54,783 nucleotides of DNA, from the NCBI GenBank assembly GCA_964536015.1, contig CAZHVS010000019.1, forward strand, positions 1-54,783, given 5' to 3'. Shown here in pieces: positions 8,564 to 17,315 of this stretch. How positions within the stretch are numbered: position 1 is the stretch's first letter; every line of letters begins with the position of its first letter. The notes below the pieces were generated by a model. That model did not search any database. It was not told the origin of the DNA and saw only the letters and a list, made by a program, of their open reading frames with translations. This DNA is from CAZHVS01 sp964536015 (GTDB taxonomy: Bacteria > Bacteroidota > Ignavibacteria > Ignavibacteriales > Ignavibacteriaceae). The translations under genes were made by a program, and so were the position numbers.

Positions 8564-10945
8564 TTACTTGATTACAACCATTTTTTTTGTTTCAATAAAA
8601 TTGCCGGCGATAAGTTGATAAAAATAAACACCTGAACCCGCCGAATATTTTAAATTTTTCTCTATCATAAATTCGACTTCATAAGAACCGGGCTGCTTTT
8701 CTTCATTAACAAGCGTTTTAATTTCATTTCCCATAACATCAAAAACTTTAAGAATTACTTTACTCGCAGATGAAATATTGTAACGAATTGTTGTAGAAGG
8801 GTTAAATGGATTCGGATAATTTTGTTCAAGTGAAAAATTGTGGGTAACAGTAACTTCATTTTCTTTTGTGGATACAAAAGGACCTTTATACTGCCATTTA
8901 ATAGCATCAAATACTATTTCCTGTCCTGAAACACTACTCGCATCACCAAGTCTTATATAATTTGTGTTTCCCTGATTAAAGTTATAACATCCGAGCGAAG
9001 CCCAGGAGTTTGTGTAACTGCTTTGATTTAAGGACACCGTTTGTGTTCCATCTTTATGAGTGATTTTATATCTTGCATCAATTGCATTGCTGAAAGGAAT
9101 AAAAGCAAATAACTCATAATTTCCTGCCTGCGGAATAGTCAGCCTCCACATTGCATAACTTATATCATTAGCTATAGTATCAGTATAAGTGTACCACATA
9201 TGTCCATCGGGAACAGTTGTTATGTCCCTCCATCTTTCCATTGATGCAGGAGATTTTGTATGAAGATAAAAACCTCTTTCAAGATCAAGATCATCAACAA
9301 GTGAATCGCTTACAGGTGTTAAATTATAGCGAACTGTTGATGCCCAGTAAACAGTATTCAAGTTCTGATAACCATTATTATAACCCGGCCAATCATAAAT
9401 TGCATTCTTTCCATCATAACTTGGATAGCCGGGAGTATTTTTATTTCCATAAGGATCATTTGTAATAATTGAGCGTGATGCAGTGCCAAAACTATGTCCA
9501 AGTATAATATGTCCTGAAGTTGTTAATCCATTACATATAGCGTAAGTATAACCGTTGTTGACTTCGGTTTCAAAACTTGAATAAGGAGGAGCATCAGTTG
9601 TAGAAGAACTAATTCGATGATTACCAAAATAAGCACTCATTCTTGAGTAAGGGCTTCCGCTATTCCACATATAACCATATCCACCATAACCTGTTGTTGA
9701 GCCGGCTATTGCAGGCAGAGCATAATAAAACATTCTGAACCTGTATTTATCGGCTATGTATCTTCCCCAGTTATTATAATGACCTGTGGGGGAACTACAC
9801 CATCCCTCCCATTTGGGAAGGAGGTTATAATAAGCTATAGCCATTATTGCAGTTGTTGGTCCACAACATGTATGACCATAAAACCAATCGGGAGTATCAT
9901 ACACCTGATGAACATAAGGAACATCAGGAATTACAAGAGGTTTGTCAAAAGAGTTGTAATTATAAAAACTTACAGACACTAAGTTCTTTGCGTTATATAA
10001 TTCATTTGATGATGAAACTGCGTTGTTATTCAAATCAATCGATATAACATTTATTGTTTTATCAACAAAAGTATGATAGATGATTTTATCTTTGGAAATA
10101 AACCGAGCATCCATTTCAAAAGAATCTGGCGAGTTGGTTAAATTAATTATTTCACTTCCATCAAACGAAGCAGTATAAATATCTATGTTTGCAACAACTG
10201 CATCATTAATTTCTTTTCTATAAAAAATTATTTGCTTTGAATCGGGAGACCACGAAGAATTATATCCTTCACCGATATTATAAGTTTTTTTGTTAAATAA
10301 ATCGTAAACTTTTAAGTGTCCACCGAGGGAAGAATAAAGAAGCATTCTAGAATCCGGAGACCAAACGGGATTAAAATAACCAAACTGTAAGTCACTTATT
10401 TTTTCTTTTTGCTGATTAACCAGGTTAATTATCCATATTTGGTCATCATTATCATTGAAGGCGGCAAAATTTCCATCGGGAGAAATCGGAGCTAAGTTTG
10501 AATAATAACCAAGATTATAATTATTGATGTTGGTTTCATCAATAACGATTAAGTTTTTATCGATAGTAAATGCAATTTTTCCATTACCCGAAAAACTAAC
10601 CTGTCCGCATTGACTTACTGGTGTGTGTAAATTTCTGATTTCTCGGGAGTTAAGATTTATTAAAACAGGAGATTGTTTTCCTTCTTCATCAATATATTTT
10701 AAGCCTAATTTCATTTGATCGGGTGAAACAGAAAAGTAATTACCTATGCCGGGAGCTGAAATTAACTCTTCTGCCTTTCCATTTTGAAGCAAATAAATTT
10801 TGGATGCATAATTATCTGTAAAAATAATTTTATCACCAGCCTCAACAGGATTCTTAACAAATTTTTGTTCCTCAAATTTGTCCTGAGCACTAATAATTAC
10901 AGTAATCTGAAATAAAATAAAAAAAATCTTTTGAATGCGCATCAT
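8564..10945 (-). CDS. Secreted C39-like peptidase with beta-propeller, golvesin-like domain and T9SS tail
   Basis: A 793-residue exported protein. A signal peptide is followed by TolB/WD40-like propeller repeats (about 45-330, with SPDGN, SPDSR and SPDSK strand motifs). A papain-like C39-family domain follows, with YGHTCCGPTTA and probable nucleophile Cys361. Next is a golvesin C-terminal-like beta domain (about 560-690), and finally a type A sorting domain starting at NYPNPFNPSTTIRYN. The last part directs export by the type IX secretion system to the surface or medium. Whether the peptidase is active is unclear. The propeller-plus-C39 combination is unusual. Confidence 0.85.
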   Translation of the reverse strand: MMRIQKIFFILFQITVIISAQDKFEEQKFVKNPVEAGDKIIFTDNYASKIYLLQNGKAEELISAPGIGNYFSVSPDQMKLGLKYIDEEGKQSPVLINLNSREIRNLHTPVSQCGQVSFSGNGKIAFTIDKNLIVIDETNINNYNLGYYSNLAPISPDGNFAAFNDNDDQIWIINLVNQQKEKISDLQFGYFNPVWSPDSRMLLYSSLGGHLKVYDLFNKKTYNIGEGYNSSWSPDSKQIIFYRKEINDAVVANIDIYTASFDGSEIINLTNSPDSFEMDARFISKDKIIYHTFVDKTINVISIDLNNNAVSSSNELYNAKNLVSVSFYNYNSFDKPLVIPDVPYVHQVYDTPDWFYGHTCCGPTTAIMAIAYYNLLPKWEGWCSSPTGHYNNWGRYIADKYRFRMFYYALPAIAGSTTGYGGYGYMWNSGSPYSRMSAYFGNHRISSSTTDAPPYSSFETEVNNGYTYAICNGLTTSGHIILGHSFGTASRSIITNDPYGNKNTPGYPSYDGKNAIYDWPGYNNGYQNLNTVYWASTVRYNLTPVSDSLVDDLDLERGFYLHTKSPASMERWRDITTVPDGHMWYTYTDTIANDISYAMWRLTIPQAGNYELFAFIPFSNAIDARYKITHKDGTQTVSLNQSSYTNSWASLGCYNFNQGNTNYIRLGDASSVSGQEIVFDAIKWQYKGPFVSTKENEVTVTHNFSLEQNYPNPFNPSTTIRYNISSASKVILKVFDVMGNEIKTLVNEEKQPGSYEVEFMIEKNLKYSAGSGVYFYQLIAGNFIETKKMVVIK

Positions 10946-10985
10946 AAAAATCTTTATTAATTAAGTTTAAAAAAGGATATCAATC

Positions 10986-11003
10986 GCTTATATAAATATA
11001 AGC
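10986..11003. promoter_or_regulatory. Hairpin/operator-like inverted repeat between divergent genes
   Basis: GCTTATA and TATAAGC are separated by TAAA in the gap between the divergently transcribed C39-like and Trm112-like genes. A TATATTTG sequence fitting the lineage's -7 box lies at 11087-11094, before the Trm112-like gene. Function is inference. Confidence 0.25.
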
Positions 11004-11115
11004 ACTTACTTTTTTACATTCACCGTTCAATTTATTGGAAAAATGGAAAATTCGAAACGGATTTTTTAGAATAGTTGCCGGTCAATTATATTTGCAAATA
11101 AATTATGGAAGTTAA

Positions 11116-11331
11116 ATGATAAACAAAGATCTATTGGAAATTCTGTGCTGTCCCGAAACAAAAGCAGACCTTGTGCTTGAAGGAGATTTTCTTGTTTCAA
11201 CAGATAAACAAACAAGAAGACGTTACCGCATTGAAGATAACATACCGATTATGTTAATAGAAGAATCGGAGGTGTTAAGCATAGATGAATGGAAAACGAT
11301 AATGAAAAAGCACGGAAAAGAGACAGATTAA
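11116..11331 (+). CDS. Trm112-family small protein
   Basis: A 71-residue protein with the family start INKDLLEILCCPETKADL and the later stretch RYRIEDNIPIMLIEE. It belongs to the Trm112p/YcaR group, small zinc-ribbon-like or zinc-less proteins. In eukaryotes and archaea these activate methyltransferases; the bacterial role is poorly defined. Only the first cysteine pair (CC) is present, so zinc binding is doubtful. Its 3' end overlaps the convergent aat gene by four bases. Confidence 0.85.
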   Translation: MINKDLLEILCCPETKADLVLEGDFLVSTDKQTRRRYRIEDNIPIMLIEESEVLSIDEWKTIMKKHGKETD

Positions 11332-11930
11332 AAAATACAATCTCTTGAGTAGGCTTCAATTAAAAGGTTTTTATAGTCTTCAAAACTTATTTCAATTGCT
11401 CCGAACATTTTTAAGTGTTCTGTCATAAACTGTACATCGAGAAGAGCATAATTTTTTTCCTTTAATCTTTCAAGAAGTTTTACAAGTGCAATTTTAGAAG
11501 ACTGTTCTATTTTGGAAAACATTGACTCGCCGAAAAACGCTCCCCTGTATGTGATTCCGTAAAGTCCACCCACCAATTTATTTTTTTTATAAATCTCAAC
11601 CGTATGAAGGAAACCAAGTTTTTCAAGTCGTTTATACCCTTCAATTATTTTTTCAGATATCCAGGTTTCATCTCTATCGGCACAATCATGTATAACTGAG
11701 AGATAATCAAAATCGTAGCGGATTTCAAAATCATTTTTCTGAATAATTTTTTTGAGTGAACGGGGAACGTTGTAATTATCTATTGGAATTATTGTTCTAA
11801 TTTCTGGAAAGTGCCAGGTAACTTCTTTTGTTTCGCTATCAGCCATAGGAAACGCTCCTATTGAATAAAGCTTCAGCATGTTTTGAGGAAGAAGTAAAGT
11901 TTCTTCTTCAGTAAGAAGTTTTTTACTCAT
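11328..11930 (-). CDS. aat: Leucyl/phenylalanyl-tRNA--protein transferase
   Basis: Adds Leu or Phe from aminoacyl-tRNA to the N-terminus of proteins beginning with basic residues, feeding the N-end rule pathway to ClpS/ClpAP. Family motifs seen are YSIGAFPMAD, then WHFPEIRTIIP, then ESMFS, and a GALYG-like GGLYGITYRGAFFGE. I use the ATG at 11930 (MSKKLL), not the TTG at 11945, because it overlaps the DUF2721 stop by a few bases, suggesting translational coupling. The protein is about 200 residues, slightly shorter than the E. coli enzyme. Confidence 0.92.
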   Translation of the reverse strand: MSKKLLTEEETLLLPQNMLKLYSIGAFPMADSETKEVTWHFPEIRTIIPIDNYNVPRSLKKIIQKNDFEIRYDFDYLSVIHDCADRDETWISEKIIEGYKRLEKLGFLHTVEIYKKNKLVGGLYGITYRGAFFGESMFSKIEQSSKIALVKLLERLKEKNYALLDVQFMTEHLKMFGAIEISFEDYKNLLIEAYSRDCIF

Positions 11931-12402
11931 CAGCTTTAACTTCAAAACTTACAATCTGATAACCTTTAATTGTTTCATAAGCTGCAAATGTAACTCCGGC
12001 TAGAACCGATATCATACCAAGAGAAAAAAACAACAGTATAAGTGTTTCGAACTTCATTTCTTTTAATGTAAAACCAAGTCCTATAAAAAGAGAGGTAATT
12101 ACAAACAACGCTACAGCAAGCGAATAAAAGAAAACAGCATTTCGTACAAGTTTAACTCTAAACTTAAAACGTTCTAACTGTACCGTAATGCTTTTCAGTC
12201 TTACCTCTTCGTGATAAGTAAATTCTTTCTCTTCTGCCTTCAGTTTGAATCTTCTTTTTTCTTCATTTAGAAGTCTGATTCTGTTAACCACAAGAGAATA
12301 CTTATTATTCATCCCGAGCAAAAGAAGCCCGCAAGCAGAAATCATTAAACCCGGTGCGAGCATTGATTGTATAACAGACACAATAGAAACAGATATTTCC
12401 AT
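11923..12402 (-). CDS. DUF2721 membrane protein
   Basis: A protein of about 159 residues with an N-terminal helix (APGLMISACGLLLLGMNNK), a charged middle (NRIRLLNEEKRR and following, probably coiled coil) and two C-terminal membrane helices. This is the layout of DUF2721 proteins, whose function is unknown. I chose the ATG at 12402 over the GTG at 12411. Its stop overlaps the start of aat. A -7-like TATATTTG lies upstream on the same strand. Confidence 0.8.
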   Translation of the reverse strand: MEISVSIVSVIQSMLAPGLMISACGLLLLGMNNKYSLVVNRIRLLNEEKRRFKLKAEEKEFTYHEEVRLKSITVQLERFKFRVKLVRNAVFFYSLAVALFVITSLFIGLGFTLKEMKFETLILLFFSLGMISVLAGVTFAAYETIKGYQIVSFEVKADE

Positions 12403-12433
12403 CTTTACCACGTAAAAATTTTAAATTCTGGTT

Positions 12434-12464
12434 CAAATATAGACCGGCTCGTTTTAACAGAAAA
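12434..12464 (-). promoter_or_regulatory. Promoter for the DUF2721-aat pair
   Basis: On the minus strand TATATTTG (12441-12434) is preceded, after a 19-base spacer, by TTTT in place of TTTG. This fits the Bacteroidota-type TTTG-N19-TAnnTTTG pattern with one mismatch. Confidence 0.35.
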
Positions 12465-12487
12465 GGTAAAATAGAATTGCTAACAAA

Positions 12488-13666
12488 TTAAACGGTTTGA
12501 ACAGTAACTTGTTTTTTGCTGCCTGTTATTTCCAACAATTTGTTAATATTAATGTTTGTTGAAAACCCTTTTTTATCCCAATGATTTTTACACCCACAGT
12601 AATCAAGAAAAACACACTGTGCTGGGATGTTTAGACTTTTTAATTCAAGTCCACCGGTAATTAAATTTAACGGACAGGCAACGCCAATTACTCCAATATT
12701 TTTCCCAACAGCAAGAGTTTCAAGCCACTTTGTAAAATCAGAAGAATGTGGAATTATATGTACAGAAAAATTATTTTGTAGCCCTATTAGTGATATTTCA
12801 TTTACTCTACAATTTTTTGTACAGTGTGTGCATTTCAAATCAAGTCCTGCCTTTATTGCTTTACAGTCATCCTGTTTTGCTCTCATACACGCTGGAAGCA
12901 AAACAGCTTTGCCTTTTGTCTCTTCATATTCACTTTTAAATGCCCTGTTCATTAACTCGGCGCCAGCAATACCAAGATGATATTCAACAGCTTTTCTTCC
13001 GCAGAAGATATAATCTTCTTTCCATTTGTGAGATAAATGCTCTTCTTCAAGAAAGTTTTTTACATTAACTGTATAGTCTCCAAGAAAGTAAGAACTGCTT
13101 TTTTCAAACCAATCGGCAACATCAAGTGTGGAGAAAATAAAATTTCTTTTTTCGTCTTGTTTAAGTGATAAAAAATAACTTTCAACGTTTTGAAATCTTT
13201 TAACTTCTTCCTTGAATTCTCCTGTCGCTTCAAGCCATTCAATAAATTTATGAATTTTTTCAGTTGAATAGTCAGTCCTTTTTTGATAATGCAATTTATA
13301 TTTTATAAGAAAAGCGGAAGCAATAAATCCTCTAACAGGATCAATATACTTTTTTAGATTTTTATTTTTACTTCGAAGGGTATAAAGTTTTTTCGCAAGT
13401 TTTATTATTACTCCAGATACCGCCTGAGCATTTGCAAAATAAATTTTATAATAAACCCCAAAAGAAAGAATATCATAAAGATATTCTTCGTAGCTCCTGA
13501 TTTTTTCAATTTTATTTGCAAGAAGAAATATTTTATAATCAAAAACGATTTCTTCAATTTTATTGCGGGAATATTCAATCAATAAATCAGAATAAGATTC
13601 CAGTTCTTTGTAAAATAAAGTTGAATCTTGTCGTTCTTTTACCAGGTTGTAAGTAATAGTTTTCAT
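12488..13666 (-). CDS. DUF116 domain protein
   Basis: A 392-residue protein. The C-terminal half is a DUF116 domain with a cysteine-rich run: CMRAKQDDCKAIKAG, then CTHCTKNC, then GVACPLNLITGG and FLDYCGCKNHW. The many Cys residues suggest an iron-sulfur or zinc site. The N-terminal half (about 190 residues) is helical with no family I recognise, making this longer than DUF116 proteins I know of. Function is unknown. It appears to be a single-gene transcript. Confidence 0.8.
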   Translation of the reverse strand: MKTITYNLVKERQDSTLFYKELESYSDLLIEYSRNKIEEIVFDYKIFLLANKIEKIRSYEEYLYDILSFGVYYKIYFANAQAVSGVIIKLAKKLYTLRSKNKNLKKYIDPVRGFIASAFLIKYKLHYQKRTDYSTEKIHKFIEWLEATGEFKEEVKRFQNVESYFLSLKQDEKRNFIFSTLDVADWFEKSSSYFLGDYTVNVKNFLEEEHLSHKWKEDYIFCGRKAVEYHLGIAGAELMNRAFKSEYEETKGKAVLLPACMRAKQDDCKAIKAGLDLKCTHCTKNCRVNEISLIGLQNNFSVHIIPHSSDFTKWLETLAVGKNIGVIGVACPLNLITGGLELKSLNIPAQCVFLDYCGCKNHWDKKGFSTNININKLLEITGSKKQVTVQTV

Positions 13667-13793
13667 AAAATAATTTTAATTGCTATCCAAAACTAACAAC
13701 CCAAACAACGAATATTATTTTTGTATGATGAGTGGTTTCTGCCCTATTAGAATGCAATTAAAATTGGTTAAATAAAGAACATATAAAAAGACA

Positions 13794-15572
13794 TTAATGT
13801 CTATAAAGCAGTTTGTAGTCCTTTTCTTTCCCTTTTAACCAATAATTTTTAGGAACAATTTTCCAGTTCGTTGGAAATTGTGGTTCAACAAACCAATTTT
13901 TTTCAACCCATTTTAGAAGATAATAGCGAATATCTCTTTCCGTTGAATTTATAATTCTTTCAGAAAGCTTTTCCGGCGAAATCTTTGCACCAAGTGTTAA
14001 ATGTCCGCCCCCTCCATTACCTCTGTAAGAATTGATAGCAACTTTATATTTTTTGTCTAATAAAAACGGAGTTCCATCGCTCATTGAAATGATGGTTACT
14101 TTTTCTCCGGCAGGTTTAGTTACATCAACTAAATAATTTAATCCTGCGGCAGAACAGAAATTGTAATAATTGGTCATTAATATATAAGAACCATTTTCTT
14201 CTATTAATTTTCCGGAGGAGTCTTTTTTAAATACAATAAGATGATCGTCTTCATTTTGCATAACATTAAACCAATTTTGAAATGAGTACTCGAGATAATT
14301 TTTTATTTCAAGTCCTGTTAACTCCATTGTATAAAGAAGATTTTCATATTTGTAGAGTGTAAAAAGGTCGCGTACAAAAATATTACCACTATCAAGACTT
14401 GCCTCAAATGAAAGGGGTGATGAAAAAGAAATATCTGCACCTGTAATATCAAGCTGAATTTTTTGTATAAGATTAACAAACTCTGAAGGTCCAAACATCG
14501 CATCATGAATAGAGATTTTTTTTGTAAGTACTCCCGCTTGTTGCGAAAAATATTCCCGAACTTCTTCTTTAACATAGTTAAATTTATTAATAAAACTTTC
14601 TTCCGGTTTAAATAAAGAAATATTAATGTTTTGTCCGCTGATAATTTTGTCAAGATAATTTGTGTTTTTATCTCTTTTTATAAGTACTCCTGCAACAGAA
14701 ATATTTCTTGCAGCGTTTTCGTTTCCCATTATCAACACACTATCACCGCTGGAATTGACTACTTTATAATTCCACTTCTTATGATCATGTCCAACAAATA
14801 TAATATCAAAACCGGGCACTCTTTCTGCAACTAATTGCGAAGCGTTTTCATTAAACTCATCATCAATTGATTGATTACCGTAATTATATTCAACTCCCGA
14901 ATGAAAAAGTCCAATTAATAAATCCGGTTTTTCTTTTTCATTAATTATTTTAACCCATTTTTGTGCGGACTTAACCATATCATCGAAACGCATTCCTGCC
15001 CAAATTTTTTGTGGTAACCAATTTGGAATATACGGAGTGATAAGTCCGAGTACAGCAATTTTAAATCCTTTTCGCTCAATAATTGTATATGGTTTAAAGT
15101 AAGGATCCCCTGTATTAATATTTACTGCGTTTGCTGCAAGCCATGGAAAATTTAATTCTTTATTAAACTTATCATAAACCCGATGACCCGCTTCAATATC
15201 ATGATTACCAACCGTTCCTGCATCGTAGTTCATAAAATTCATTACTCTTGCCTGTATATGCAAAGTATCTGTATTTTCAAAATTATAATAATATACTACC
15301 GGTTGCCCCTGCAATATATCGCCATTATCAAGAAGGATAACGTCCTGTTCTTTGTCCTCTCTTTGTTGTTTAACGTAAGTATAAACCTGTGCAAGCGATG
15401 AAGAAGTCTCTTTATTTTTCATGAAGTCAAAAGGGAAAATTGCTCCGTGTACATCGGTTGTTTCAATTATTTTTAATTTAAGAGTTTGAGGGAATGCTGA
15501 AAGACAAAAAAGAATAAAGAATAAAATAAGAAATAAAAAGTGGCGATTAACATAATTGTAATTAGACTTCAT
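13794..15572 (-). CDS. 5'-nucleotidase / 2',3'-cyclic phosphodiesterase-like metallophosphatase
   Basis: A 592-residue secreted enzyme with an N-terminal signal segment. The N-terminal metallophosphatase domain shows the metal motifs TTDVHG, DNGDILQG, GNHDIEAG and GHDHKKW in order. The C-terminal 5_nucleotid_C domain includes the substrate-binding stretch NSYRGNGGGGH. It probably releases phosphate from nucleotides or cyclic nucleotides in the periplasm. No T9SS tail is present, so it should stay periplasmic. Its exact substrate cannot be told from sequence. Confidence 0.9.
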   Translation of the reverse strand: MKSNYNYVNRHFLFLILFFILFCLSAFPQTLKLKIIETTDVHGAIFPFDFMKNKETSSSLAQVYTYVKQQREDKEQDVILLDNGDILQGQPVVYYYNFENTDTLHIQARVMNFMNYDAGTVGNHDIEAGHRVYDKFNKELNFPWLAANAVNINTGDPYFKPYTIIERKGFKIAVLGLITPYIPNWLPQKIWAGMRFDDMVKSAQKWVKIINEKEKPDLLIGLFHSGVEYNYGNQSIDDEFNENASQLVAERVPGFDIIFVGHDHKKWNYKVVNSSGDSVLIMGNENAARNISVAGVLIKRDKNTNYLDKIISGQNINISLFKPEESFINKFNYVKEEVREYFSQQAGVLTKKISIHDAMFGPSEFVNLIQKIQLDITGADISFSSPLSFEASLDSGNIFVRDLFTLYKYENLLYTMELTGLEIKNYLEYSFQNWFNVMQNEDDHLIVFKKDSSGKLIEENGSYILMTNYYNFCSAAGLNYLVDVTKPAGEKVTIISMSDGTPFLLDKKYKVAINSYRGNGGGGHLTLGAKISPEKLSERIINSTERDIRYYLLKWVEKNWFVEPQFPTNWKIVPKNYWLKGKEKDYKLLYRH

Positions 15573-15902
15573 ATTGTTTTCTTAAAATTATTTATAAATC
15601 TTTTGGAAAATAATGCTTGAATGGAAAACAGAAAAATAGAAATTTAAGTTGCAACCAAAAGAAACTGGTAATTAAATCTCAAGAATTATATTCCAAAAAG
15701 AAAAAACCACAGTAAGTTTTAATGAATAGTAAAAATCCATTACTATTTTTATCTGAATCTGTTTTATTCATCTTTAAAATAATCAGGTTCATCTTATCTA
15801 ACTGCAGGTTCGTCGAATTATTTTTTCTTACGCCATATACGGCTTTTAAGTTTGGAGTAGAAAATTTAATTAACTTATTCACAAACTTACAAGGAAATGA
15901 AA
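15573..15902. other. Intergenic stretch of about 330 bases, no gene supported
   Basis: A/T-rich gap between two divergent genes. It holds one hairpin (AATAGTAA 15725-15732, TTACTATT 15740-15747, followed by a short T run), possibly a weak attenuator before the outer-membrane gene. Open frames here have no protein-like features. Confidence 0.4.
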
Positions 15903-16484
15903 ATGAAAAATTTATTCTTAACAATTGTTGCTTTAACATTTTTAGCGGTTTTTAATCAGTCTTCAGGACAAAACAAATGGAGTCTGGAATTCAGACCCTC
16001 GGTTGACTATGCTAACCAGAACATTAAAGATGCCGACCTCAAACTGGGTCTTGGCGGTGAGTTGACAATCGCTTATCGCTTCATGCCGCATCTTTCAGCT
16101 TATGCTGGTTGGAGCTATAACAATTTTGCAGTTGATAATTCCTTTGCTGGTCCGGATGCAAGCTTTGAAGAAACCGGTTATACTTTTGGTTTTCAGTTTA
16201 TCCATCCAATTGGAGAATCAACCCTAAATTATTTAATAAGATTTGGCGGAACTTTCAATCACATTGAAATTGAAAATAACGATGGTGATATAATTATCGA
16301 CTCGAAACACGGATTAGGCTGGCAGTTTGAAGCAGGTTTGGTTATTTCACTAAGTGAAAAGTATTCCCTTTTACCAAGTTTAAGATATCGTTCACTTAAC
16401 AGAAACATTGATGTTAATAATGTAAGTTCATCTGTTAATTTGAATTATCTTTCAGTTGGAGTTGGATTGTCTTGGTCTTTTTAG
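15903..16484 (+). CDS. Small outer-membrane beta-barrel protein
   Basis: About 193 residues, with a signal peptide (MKNLFLTIVALTFLAVFNQS) and then alternating aromatic/polar strands typical of an 8-stranded porin-like barrel, ending in an aromatic Phe (LSWSF) as BAM substrates do. The ATG at 15903 is preferred to the one at 15897 because the AAGGA at 15891-15895 is properly spaced only for it. Function unknown; structural or adhesive roles are possible. Confidence 0.75.
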   Translation: MKNLFLTIVALTFLAVFNQSSGQNKWSLEFRPSVDYANQNIKDADLKLGLGGELTIAYRFMPHLSAYAGWSYNNFAVDNSFAGPDASFEETGYTFGFQFIHPIGESTLNYLIRFGGTFNHIEIENNDGDIIIDSKHGLGWQFEAGLVISLSEKYSLLPSLRYRSLNRNIDVNNVSSSVNLNYLSVGVGLSWSF

Positions 16485-16500
16485 TAATTCCTTAATTTAA

Positions 16501-16575
16501 TCCTGATTAGCGAAGCAAAAAAATCAATAAAGAAATTTATAGATTTTTCTTCGCTTCTCTCAGGATGACAGAGTA
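16501..16575. repeat. REP-like inverted repeat element
   Basis: Two imperfect inverted copies, about 16502-16526 and 16550-16573, share ATCCTGA, AGCGAAG and AAAAATC. Read on the minus strand the second copy, GTCATCCTGAGAGAAGCGAA, matches a short palindrome family (consensus near GTCATTCTGAGCGAAGCGAA) that recurs in many unrelated genomes. It also could terminate the upstream gene. Confidence 0.55.
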
Positions 16576-16644
16576 AATATAAGCACATTAAAATATTTTT
16601 ATTGAATTTTGAATTAAAAAAATTAAATTATTAGAATTATAAAA

Positions 16645-17256
16645 ATGAAGACTGTTATTAGAAAAGTATTTCAGAATGAATATAGAATTACTGAAAATAT
16701 TACTCGCGAAGCATTCTGGAACGTTTACAAACCCGGTTGTGGCGAACACCTGGTTCTTTACAATCTTAGAAAAAGCTCTAATTACATAAATGACCTTGAT
16801 TTGGTTGCCATTTATGAAAATGAGATTGTTGGACAGATTATCTCGTCAAAAGCAAAAGTAATAGATTCGTTTAATAATGAGAAAGAAATTCTTTGCGTCG
16901 GACCATTATCAGTACTCCCCTCTTTTCAAAAAAGGGGAATAGGTGCTCGGCTATTAAACAAATCCATAATTTTAGCAAGAAAATTGAATTTCAAAGGGAT
17001 GATTCTTTTTGGAAATCCCGATTATTATCATCGCTTTGGTTTTAAAAATGCTAAAGAGTTTGAGATTACCACAAAAGAGAATCAAAACTTTGAACCATTT
17101 ATGGCTATGGAATTATATCAACATTCCTTATCAGATGTTAAAGGAAAATTTATTGAAGATAACGGTTTTAATGTTAATGATTCTGAATTAATCGAATTCG
17201 AAAAACAATTTCCCCATAAAGAAAAATTGATAACTGATTCTCAGCTTGAACATTGA
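16645..17256 (+). CDS. GNAT-family N-acetyltransferase
   Basis: A 203-residue acetyltransferase. The acetyl-CoA loop is in VLPSFQKRGIGARLLNKSI, and the later NPDYYHRFGFKNA is the typical beta5-to-alpha4 region. The substrate, protein or small molecule, is unknown. It is followed 60 bases later by the LytS-type kinase gene, with no obvious terminator between. Confidence 0.88.
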   Translation: MKTVIRKVFQNEYRITENITREAFWNVYKPGCGEHLVLYNLRKSSNYINDLDLVAIYENEIVGQIISSKAKVIDSFNNEKEILCVGPLSVLPSFQKRGIGARLLNKSIILARKLNFKGMILFGNPDYYHRFGFKNAKEFEITTKENQNFEPFMAMELYQHSLSDVKGKFIEDNGFNVNDSELIEFEKQFPHKEKLITDSQLEH

Positions 17257-17315
17257 GATTACTACTTTGATAATAAACAAAGTGAATTTTAAAAATTTTT
17301 TAACGAATTTTAAGC

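Noticed and set aside
15679..15955. Overlapping 77- and 86-codon frames before the outer-membrane barrel gene
   Set aside because: Composition follows A/T bias, neither has a ribosome site, and one overlaps the start of the real gene.
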